A DNA stretch of 25,344 nucleotides from a virus. Shown in pieces: positions 19,151 through 25,344 of the stretch (its first letter is position 1; each line of letters opens with the position of its first letter). The DNA lies in IMG/VR virus record IMGVR_UViG_3300006754_000152, positions 1-25,344 of that record; one strand, 5' to 3'. Made by a program: the position numbers and the translations under genes. A model generated the notes under the pieces. It saw nothing but the letters and a program-made list of their open reading frames with translations. It did no database searches and was not told the DNA's origin.

Positions 19151-21007
19151 TTACTTAACTTCACAGGCTCCGCCGGTACATGCTAACTCCCCGGATAAAT
19201 TAGTATTATCTTCGAATTCTACTACTTTTGTGAGGTCTACACTTTTTAAACTTTTAATTAATAAATTATATTCTTCCTCAGTACAGTCCTCGAATGGAGC
19301 TTGCTTATAGCTTCCCCCATCATGATTCAGGACAGAAAGACCATTGTAATAATTTCTATTTTCCCACATCCACTCACCCACTTCTTCCCATTCATTGTCC
19401 CGAACAGACACAGTGGCAGAGACATTATGTGTGTTTTGTCCCTGTCTGTGACCTGGGTTTACCCATTCATTACTAATTTTTTTGACTCTTTCAAGCATAC
19501 CAAGTGCTGGTTCATCTCTTAAGATTGCTCCCGTGGGAGCCTTTTGGGGTATACCAATGACAGCAGTATCATGGGGTCTGAAATATTCGTCCTCAACCAA
19601 CTCTGGATGATTGATCGCCAAATGCATATAAATTGCTTCGTTTTTTCCAACCCTAACACGACGAATATAATAATCATTATGCCACGCATGAATACCAGAA
19701 CTTGTGCCAACTGTTAAACTAGTTGTGCCAGCGGGCTTAACACAAGTTACTCGGCTTGCCTTTTTAATTCCAATCAACTCAGCAACTCTTACGTTTTCTT
19801 CTTTGGCTACGCTAGATGCTGCTTCAAGGTCTAAACCCAAAACTGCACCAGAGGCAATGCCTGTCATACTTACGCCAATCAAAGCTTCTTTTTCTGTATT
19901 ACGTCTCCACACATCCCTCAAATAATGGAAATCTGTATAGCCAGCTTGAAGTGTTCCAATAAATGAGGCGGCTCTGGTACGTTCTTCCAAATCTTGTTGG
20001 TTCTCTACGTTGCTTACGTTCACTTCTGTTAAATTACAGAATTGATATGGACGAAGAGCAATTTCACAACATGGATTAGTACCCCAGTCTTTATCATTCG
20101 AAAAATAAAATCCTGGTTCCCCTGCTCCTGATTCTTTTACTCGTTCCCAAAGATTCATAAAATATTTTTTTGTAATTCGATGGCGCATTAAAACTACACT
20201 GTTGTTTGCACGACCACGTTGTGGATTTTTTTCCCACCAGTTACCAGACTTACACGCGATCATTTCATCATCGTCGGCAGAGAACAATGAAATAAGTGCG
20301 GCTCTTCGGATACCGCCAGCAAGCACTGCATCAGCAATATGACAAACCATGTCATGCACTTCAATAGTACTAAGCTTCTCTCCATTTTCTTTTGATTCTA
20401 AAATACCCTCAAGCTTAAGAAGACATTCTTTTAATGGTTGTGGTCCTGGGGCTTTCCCACCAGATGTGACAAGTAGCGCGCCTTTTGGGCGGATATCGCT
20501 GAAGTCGAAACGAAGCTTAGAGCCACCTTTAAAATAACTTTGCATTAAAGTCTTTACAGCATCTGCCCAACCCTCGATAGAGTCACCAATTAAATAGCGA
20601 CGGGTTCTCTTGCTATTCGGTTTTTGAATTTCTGGAATTTTTTCGACATGATGACTCTGCACGGAATAGCCAACACCAGTCCCACCCAAAAGTAAAAACA
20701 TAGTTTCGCTGAAACACCGCCAATCATCAGCAGGCATGTAAGCACAGTTAAAGACGCGATTGGGAGCAACCTCAATAGGTTTTCCTCCGAACTGCATTGA
20801 ACGCATTGATGGAAGTACTTTTTTATCTGTGACAAATTTATATACATGTTCGATTTGTTCCTTCATATGTGGATATTTTTTAATGTGCATCTGTTTATTT
20901 CGTGTTACCAATTCTTGCCAAGTCTCTCTACGTTCTTCTTCCGGTAAATATTTTGCATACTTCATGTATACAGTTATGTCCGACAAAATTTTTGATGCTA
21001 GTTCCAT
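19151..21007 (-). CDS. nrdJ: Adenosylcobalamin-dependent ribonucleotide reductase (class II, monomeric)
   Basis: A 618-aa enzyme reducing ribonucleotides to deoxyribonucleotides with a B12-generated radical, working with or without oxygen. Catalytic residues line up with the Lactobacillus leichmannii enzyme: N311, radical C313 and E315 in NPCCEIALRP, the disulfide pair C88 (NRVFNCAYMP) and C324 (FCNLTEVNV; 11 residues after the radical Cys as in the reference), and the C-terminal shuttle pair C610/C615 (ACTGGACEVK). VTCVKPAGTTSLTVGTSSGI is the conserved phosphate-site region. It is shorter than the L. leichmannii enzyme (about 739 aa). The gene starts directly after the helicase stop (TAAATG). 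The phage relies on host or scavenged cobalamin. Confidence 0.97.
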   Translation of the reverse strand: MELASKILSDITVYMKYAKYLPEEERRETWQELVTRNKQMHIKKYPHMKEQIEHVYKFVTDKKVLPSMRSMQFGGKPIEVAPNRVFNCAYMPADDWRCFSETMFLLLGGTGVGYSVQSHHVEKIPEIQKPNSKRTRRYLIGDSIEGWADAVKTLMQSYFKGGSKLRFDFSDIRPKGALLVTSGGKAPGPQPLKECLLKLEGILESKENGEKLSTIEVHDMVCHIADAVLAGGIRRAALISLFSADDDEMIACKSGNWWEKNPQRGRANNSVVLMRHRITKKYFMNLWERVKESGAGEPGFYFSNDKDWGTNPCCEIALRPYQFCNLTEVNVSNVENQQDLEERTRAASFIGTLQAGYTDFHYLRDVWRRNTEKEALIGVSMTGIASGAVLGLDLEAASSVAKEENVRVAELIGIKKASRVTCVKPAGTTSLTVGTSSGIHAWHNDYYIRRVRVGKNEAIYMHLAINHPELVEDEYFRPHDTAVIGIPQKAPTGAILRDEPALGMLERVKKISNEWVNPGHRQGQNTHNVSATVSVRDNEWEEVGEWMWENRNYYNGLSVLNHDGGSYKQAPFEDCTEEEYNLLIKSLKSVDLTKVVEFEDNTNLSGELACTGGACEVK

Positions 21008-22378
21008 TTAGGTGGCGCTCCCGTTCTTTTTAAATGTTTTATATTTTTCTTTTAATGTCTGAGCCTGTTGCTTTGACGTTTTGGTAACTAATTGTACTGC
21101 TCCGTTTGTTTGTGGCAGTATCTTAATTTTCACATTTTTTGTATCCATAAATATTGGAAATACTAACCCGTCTGGACCATTACGATTCTTCGCGATGAAA
21201 GCTCGACCTTCATTATTTACCTTGTCTTCGATTGTTCTAGAGATTGTAAAAATAAAGTCTGCAACAAAACACTTATTGAAAGCTTCTGAAATAGACTCCA
21301 TAGTAATCACTTCCGCGTTTAATCCTGAACGATTAGTTTGAGAGGCTGTCCAGATTGGGCATTCAAAAATTTGTGCCATTCCTCGCAGCTCTTCGTAAAT
21401 AGATTCTAGTTCGTTTCTTCGCTCCTTTAAATATCTTATTGGTCGCAGCAGATCACCGTAATCAACGATGATCATGTCAATGTTTTCTCCTCGACGTTTG
21501 AGCTTTTCCAAGTGATTCCGAAGCGTTTGAGTTGAGGCAGATTTAGTTGGATACTCTTTAACAATAAGCTTTCCATCTAAATTTTTTATTTGTTCATGTA
21601 CATCTTTTTTACGACCATAGATCTCGTTCAAATCAATACCAGTAATACAACTATCATAACGAGTAGCCACTACGGTTTCCTGTAGTTCTAGCGTATAATG
21701 TACGACTGTTAGACCATCTAATATAGCCTGTGCTCCAAGGTGTACTAGCGCCATAGATTTACCAGCACCTGTGGGGGCGATGACTACACCCAACTCACCT
21801 CGTCCAATACCACCTTTAGTAAGACTATCAAGAATTTTCCACCCAGTTCCTACTGGATTCCGGGCCTTGATCATAAACCTTTCTTCAAAGTCTTTAAGAT
21901 ACTCATACCCAATATTATTATCAACACCAAGCTTCAAAGCATCATTAATAATCTTGCTAATTTCTTCATATGAAGAAGACTGGATGAGTTTGACACTTTT
22001 GATCATAGCCTCTTTGAGCTTCTGCTTCTTGCAGAAATCCAAAGCTACCTCTTTAATGTGGTCCACGCCTTCGACGTTGGTTTCGGAGCTACAAATACGA
22101 GTGAAGTAATCCCTCATCTGCTTCTGAATTAACTCGTCTTCATCGTCAATCTCAGCCCTTAGAATGGTAAGCATGGTATCCCGCGAAGGATGTGAACCAT
22201 ACTTTTCACGATAGCCTTTAATTAGCTGAACAAAGCTCTTGAGGTATTTAAGCTCTAAAAAGCTGGTATCCAAAACTTCAAATATCTGATCTGCAAAAGG
22301 TCGATCATCTAGGATAACCTGAATTAAATTTTCCTGAAATTTCTTTCCGTATTTACTAAAACTTGCTATCTCTGTCAT
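21008..22378 (-). CDS. Replicative DNA helicase, DnaB/gp41 type
   Basis: A 456-aa ring helicase that would unwind DNA ahead of the polymerase. The N-terminal region (residues 1-170) is helical with the polar, acidic character of DnaB-family N-domains. The RecA-like core has Walker A APTGAGKS (201-208), then VVHYTLELQETVVATRYDS (motif 1a region), Walker B IDMIIVDYGDLL, and the Gln/Arg sensor region CPIWTASQTNRSG. The segment ADFIFTISRT follows. It overlaps the exonuclease gene by ATGA and adjoins nrdJ. No separate primase is recognised in the window. Confidence 0.93.
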   Translation of the reverse strand: MTEIASFSKYGKKFQENLIQVILDDRPFADQIFEVLDTSFLELKYLKSFVQLIKGYREKYGSHPSRDTMLTILRAEIDDEDELIQKQMRDYFTRICSSETNVEGVDHIKEVALDFCKKQKLKEAMIKSVKLIQSSSYEEISKIINDALKLGVDNNIGYEYLKDFEERFMIKARNPVGTGWKILDSLTKGGIGRGELGVVIAPTGAGKSMALVHLGAQAILDGLTVVHYTLELQETVVATRYDSCITGIDLNEIYGRKKDVHEQIKNLDGKLIVKEYPTKSASTQTLRNHLEKLKRRGENIDMIIVDYGDLLRPIRYLKERRNELESIYEELRGMAQIFECPIWTASQTNRSGLNAEVITMESISEAFNKCFVADFIFTISRTIEDKVNNEGRAFIAKNRNGPDGLVFPIFMDTKNVKIKILPQTNGAVQLVTKTSKQQAQTLKEKYKTFKKNGSAT

Positions 22379-23364
22379 TTCTTCTCCGTCTTATTTTTGA
22401 TACATATGTCCTTTAACGAACTGAACAAACTAGTCCAGTCGCCAGAACCAAAACCATCTTCAACTGTCATCTTTAAAAATTGAGTTTTATTATATGAATA
22501 ATCAAATTCATCTAAGGTCCATTTAATTTTATTTCTTCCCTGAATCGAGATACTAGGAGTATATAGCTGCATCATTTGATAGTTTGTTGTGACAACATCT
22601 ATTTGGTCCACAATATTCTCATATGCTTTTATACTACTTTCCTGCTCTTTGCAATAGTCAAATACATCTCCAATAGTATATGTCTTTTCCTCTTTCAGAA
22701 AGGGTAGTCTTTTCGCGACCGTTGGTAATCCCACTCGTTCAACACCCTTCAAATTATCCGATTTGTCTCCAGCGATAGCTCTCGCTAAAGCAAAATTAGT
22801 TGGATGAATATTAAATTTTTCAATTACATTATTTTTGTTTAATACTTCTTTTTGAATCGGTCGATATATTATTGTTTCGTCGTCACACAACTGATAAAAA
22901 TCTTTGTCACTCGATACAATTACTTTTTGCCAACCTTTATGTCTCTGGTCATTTACCACAAAAGAAATAATATCGTCTGCTTCAACACCCTCCAGCATCA
23001 ACTGGATAATAGGAGTTTGATTAATATATTCTACGATCCTAGTTTGTTGATAGACCTGATTTTTTAGTTGTGCATTGTTGTCCAACAAATCTATATTACG
23101 ATTTAACCTAAGAGGCTTCCGCCCTTCTTTATATCCTTTGACCATCTGCTTGCGTTTTTGTGAACCTCCTGGTCCATCCCAACAAATAATAACTTTGTCT
23201 GGCTTAGTCTCTCTCAGTAACTTCTGGAGTATTTTAAAGTAGCCTTTAAGACCACCGATGGGTTCGCCATTCTCCGATACGCTAGGATCCACAATGTATG
23301 CTCGAAAAAACATATTTAAGGAATCTACGATTAATAATCTTTTTGGTGTGTCCTCCAGCTTCAT
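22375..23364 (-). CDS. 5'-3' exonuclease, FEN/T4 RNase H type
   Basis: A 329-aa metal-dependent nuclease that removes RNA primers and 5' flaps. Visible family motifs are LLIVDSLNMFFRAYI near the N-terminus (D14), VIICWDGPGGSQKRK with KGYKEGRKP (the arch and second acid), EGVEADDIISFVV, KVIVSSDKDFYQL and the helix-hairpin-helix region AIAGDKSDNLKGVERVGLPT. All the main acidic ligands appear present. Its ATG follows a GGAGAG site. Its promoter at 23398-23426 is interlaced with the recA terminator, and its stop overlaps the helicase start. Confidence 0.92.
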   Translation of the reverse strand: MKLEDTPKRLLIVDSLNMFFRAYIVDPSVSENGEPIGGLKGYFKILQKLLRETKPDKVIICWDGPGGSQKRKQMVKGYKEGRKPLRLNRNIDLLDNNAQLKNQVYQQTRIVEYINQTPIIQLMLEGVEADDIISFVVNDQRHKGWQKVIVSSDKDFYQLCDDETIIYRPIQKEVLNKNNVIEKFNIHPTNFALARAIAGDKSDNLKGVERVGLPTVAKRLPFLKEEKTYTIGDVFDYCKEQESSIKAYENIVDQIDVVTTNYQMMQLYTPSISIQGRNKIKWTLDEFDYSYNKTQFLKMTVEDGFGSGDWTSLFSSLKDICIKNKTEKK

Positions 23365-23378
23365 ATTTCTCTCCTATT

Positions 23379-23415
23379 AAAAAACCCCAAGTGCTTTATT
23401 GTAAAACACTTGGGG
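23379..23415 (-). terminator. Rho-independent terminator of recA
   Basis: In the minus direction CCCCAAGTG ... CACTTGGGG forms a 9-bp perfect stem (extended by three A-T pairs past one mismatch), followed by six T. It starts 28 nt after the recA stop and should end that transcript. The next gene's -10 element lies in its loop. Confidence 0.92.
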
Positions 23416-23426
23416 CTTCTTGTCAA
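23398..23426 (-). promoter_or_regulatory. Sigma-70 promoter overlapping the recA terminator
   Basis: The minus strand reads TTGACA, 17 nt, TACAAT (-35 at 23421-23426, -10 at 23398-23403), ahead of the exonuclease ATG at 23364. The -35 is just before the hairpin, the spacer is its 5' arm and the -10 falls in the loop. A transcript from it would start in the 3' arm and so cannot fold the terminator. Confidence 0.8.
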
Positions 23427-23443
23427 CACACAAACGCGCTGTA

Positions 23444-24613
23444 TTAAGCTTTTACTTTTTCTTCTTGATCATCTGCTAAGTCTAGCGCGTTACCATTTGG
23501 AAGTTCTTCATCCACATTATAATAAGTTGAAGCTTCACCGCTTCTGCTATCGAATTTTAAAATTACTTCTTCATCCATTAGTTCCATAATTCTATTTTTA
23601 AATTTCTCATCTTGCAGCATCTCGGTCCATTTGCTGGCCTGAAATTTCTGCGATGAACCATCTTTATATTTTAAAGTATACCATGCGCCGCCAGAGGAAA
23701 TACTTTCGGAACTTTTTATAGCCTCAAGCCAACTTTCTTCATCCTGAACACCAATGTTTTCGCCCCACAATATTTTAAATGCACACAAACGACCCTGTGT
23801 ACCAAAGCGTGACTTTTCTAATTTGACTTTTACTTCTGAGCCAATCCGATAACCTTTATCATCTAACACAAAAGATGCCTTTGCCTTACGACCAGTGAGC
23901 CAGATACGCAAACTATAAGAATAGTTTAGTGCCTTGCCACCTGGAGTAAAATATGGAGTTGTGAGAGCCTCTGCAATATTAGACGTAATATTTGTTTTTA
24001 GTTGGTTCAAACACAACAGTGTTGAATTTGAGTTAGCGATCGGCAGAACAAGCTTTGCCAAACCTTTTGATAGAATCCTGGGTTTAACTGCCATTGAAGA
24101 CTGTGGGTTAAAGTCACCCTCAATATCTGCCTTACTTGGAGTTAGTGCTACCGAATCCCAAACGAATAGCATTTTATTTTCATTGGCACCCAATAGTTCT
24201 TCAATTGTTTCCAACACAAACTCGACACTACTCGCCTGTACATATAGAATCTTGTCTACGTCACACCCGCAATTGGCCAAAAACGTAGGATCAATTGCTG
24301 ATTCAGAATCAAAGTAAACAACATCAATTCCCATCTTTTGAGCGTTGGCTGCCACCTGTGCTGCCATATATGATTTACCTGTGGACTCCAGTCCAGCAAT
24401 TTCTGAGACTTTGCCAACCGGGATACCAGCTAGTTTCCCCCTACAAACAATTGAGTCTAGCCATCTAGAGCCGGTGGGAATCCATTCATCGACTTGTGTA
24501 GGATTTTTATCGTTAAGTGAAAATGCGACATTGCTACCAGCCTTTTTATTAATAAGCTTTCGCATATCAGCAATTGAGACTTTACCTGCTTTATTGTCTT
24601 TCGACTTGCTCAC
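23444..24613 (-). CDS. recA: RecA/UvsX-like recombinase
   Basis: A 389-aa ATP-dependent strand-exchange protein. I choose the GTG at 24613, which has GGAG 6 nt upstream; a TTG four codons earlier overlaps that site. Walker A is GLESTGKS (residues 74-81), the DNA/ATP-region glutamate is in VVYFDSESAIDP, and Walker B is MLFVWDS (148-154). SKGLAKLVLPIANSNSTLLC and NQLKTNI match the L2-like region and the Gln switch (N/Q of NQLK). The C-terminal tail is acidic. It stands between the SSB gene and the exonuclease, as a recombination gene would, and ends in its own terminator. Confidence 0.95.
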   Translation of the reverse strand: MSKSKDNKAGKVSIADMRKLINKKAGSNVAFSLNDKNPTQVDEWIPTGSRWLDSIVCRGKLAGIPVGKVSEIAGLESTGKSYMAAQVAANAQKMGIDVVYFDSESAIDPTFLANCGCDVDKILYVQASSVEFVLETIEELLGANENKMLFVWDSVALTPSKADIEGDFNPQSSMAVKPRILSKGLAKLVLPIANSNSTLLCLNQLKTNITSNIAEALTTPYFTPGGKALNYSYSLRIWLTGRKAKASFVLDDKGYRIGSEVKVKLEKSRFGTQGRLCAFKILWGENIGVQDEESWLEAIKSSESISSGGAWYTLKYKDGSSQKFQASKWTEMLQDEKFKNRIMELMDEEVILKFDSRSGEASTYYNVDEELPNGNALDLADDQEEKVKA

Positions 24614-24635
24614 TGTATTCTCCAATCGTAGTAAT

Positions 24636-24659
24636 GGGGCATCTGTGAAGCCATGCCCC
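24636..24659. other. GC-rich hairpin between the SSB gene and recA
   Basis: GGGGCAT / ATGCCCC, 7-bp stem with a 10-nt loop, lies in the 59-nt gap, 14 nt after the SSB stop and just before the recA ribosome site. It has no T-run downstream in the minus direction, so it is not a standard terminator. An attenuator, RNA-processing site or mRNA-stability stem is possible. Confidence 0.6.
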
Positions 24660-24672
24660 CCTGCGCTTATTA

Positions 24673-25344
24673 TTACTGTGTCAAATCAGCGAATGCTTCT
24701 TCAACGCTGGAAGTAGCTTTTGATTTGGCTGCTTCATTGTATTTAACAGACTCGCTGGAACGGTCCTCGGCTGATTCATCATCCGAAAAATATTCGTCCA
24801 ACTTCTTCTGCACGTCGGCAGTTGCCTGACGCTCAAACAAAGTATCAATGTCTGGCAAGGTATCTAGAAGTTTCTTACACTCTTCCGTAGAAATGTCTGG
24901 ACAGATTTTAGAAACCTTACGAGCAGGCATAATATCAGTCTGTGGGTACTGAGCACCGGCTGGCTTGCCATAACGAATGTTAAGGTCAGTACCTGCATCG
25001 GGATCAGTGATATCACCGTAATCAGGATTCAGAACTAACTGGAGAAGAGACTCGTAAGCCTTCTTTCCATAGCCCCAGATACGAATACCTTCTTTTTCCT
25101 CACCTCGAACCAAAACAGGAGAGAAGAAACGTTGTTTCGCACCCATGTCACGAGCGAGCTTCTTGCTCTCCTCGTCACCCTTGTTCGCTTCTTTCCAAAG
25201 CGAATCTACAAAGCTACAAACTGGGCAGTCATCACCGAAGTTTTTCTTCGGACACATAAAGCCAGCATTGTTGCCAACGTTGTAGTGGAACCAATGTTCC
25301 TTAAAGGGATCGCCATCGGGCGTAGGTACAATACGAATCGTTTG
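24673..25344 (-). CDS. Single-stranded DNA-binding protein, gp32-like (N-terminus cut)
   Basis: A 223-codon open frame that continues past the right edge; the start is outside the window. Near the cut it reads QTIRIVPTPDGDPFKEHWF then HYNVGNNAGFMCPKKNFGDD and CPVC. This His-...-Cys-x8-Cys-x2-Cys arrangement resembles the zinc site of T4 gp32, and the following part (FFSPVLVRGEEKEGIRIWGY, then LNPDYGDITDPDAGTDLNI) resembles the gp32 core. The C-terminal 60 residues are acidic and Ser-rich, as is usual for SSB tails that bind partners. It coats single strands in replication and recombination and is next to recA. The window-internal ATG at 25257 (MCPKKN) is not the start, because it would split the zinc site. 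Confidence 0.88.
   Translation of the reverse strand, partial: QTIRIVPTPDGDPFKEHWFHYNVGNNAGFMCPKKNFGDDCPVCSFVDSLWKEANKGDEESKKLARDMGAKQRFFSPVLVRGEEKEGIRIWGYGKKAYESLLQLVLNPDYGDITDPDAGTDLNIRYGKPAGAQYPQTDIMPARKVSKICPDISTEECKKLLDTLPDIDTLFERQATADVQKKLDEYFSDDESAEDRSSESVKYNEAAKSKATSSVEEAFADLTQ

Noticed and set aside
1-25344. tRNA genes, integrase, transposase or attachment sites
   Set aside because: No cloverleaf, no recombinase motif and no terminal repeats were found in my reading; a tRNAscan-SE run would be needed to rule out tRNAs fully.

Overview
The window looks like one arm of a tailed double-stranded DNA bacteriophage genome (Caudoviricetes). It is AT-rich and its nearest look-alikes, from memory of protein families, are large marine myovirus-type phages. 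I assign no species. Every supportable gene lies on the minus strand, so transcription runs from the right end of the window to the left. Genes are packed with 1-30 nt overlaps (ATGA, TAATG, TGATG junctions) and good Shine-Dalgarno sites. There is no tRNA, rRNA, insertion sequence or CRISPR array that I can see.

Reading in transcription order (right to left), 25344-19151 is the DNA replication and recombination block: a gp32-like single-strand binding protein (cut by the window edge), a RecA/UvsX recombinase, a 5'-3' exonuclease of the FEN/RNase H type, a DnaB-type helicase, and a monomeric B12-dependent ribonucleotide reductase (NrdJ). The region 19079-17442 holds small proteins, including a probable GroES-like co-chaperonin. 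The region 17371-12673 is a tightly coupled run: a 40-aa membrane-type microprotein, DNA polymerase III alpha (DnaE), a 36-aa membrane microprotein, dUTPase, a zinc-finger protein and a membrane-anchored charged protein. The region 12589-11823 has a phage-type Dam adenine methyltransferase and a Cys-rich protein with a sigma-region-4-like helix-turn-helix.

The left half mixes morphogenesis, host-interaction and metabolism genes: an acidic octapeptide-repeat protein, a ClpP-like protease with a Ser-His-Asn triad, an L,D-transpeptidase-like protein, a 630-aa protein of unknown function, a Mom-like DNA-modification acyltransferase homologue, a full GroEL chaperonin, several small unknown proteins, flavin-dependent thymidylate synthase ThyX, and at the far left four short genes. 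The N-termini of those four resemble the capsid-targeting peptides of T4-like internal head proteins.

The genes fit together as a self-sufficient DNA-making programme: NrdJ, dUTPase and ThyX for dNTPs and dTTP; DnaE, helicase, SSB and exonuclease for synthesis; RecA for recombination. It also carries folding help (GroEL plus a GroES-like protein) and two DNA modifiers (Dam, Mom-like).

Six minus-strand sites match bacterial sigma-70 promoters, most with TTGACA and 17-nt spacing, and each lies about 20-47 nt before a start codon. One overlaps a terminator hairpin and one lies inside the preceding gene directly ahead of the Mom-like gene. Six short ORFs (13723-13833, 17249-17371, 17442-17573, 10951-11106, the weak 12552-12644, and the edge-cut 1-402) were found by reading the sequence. 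After these are placed, no stretch over 300 nt is left without a gene.
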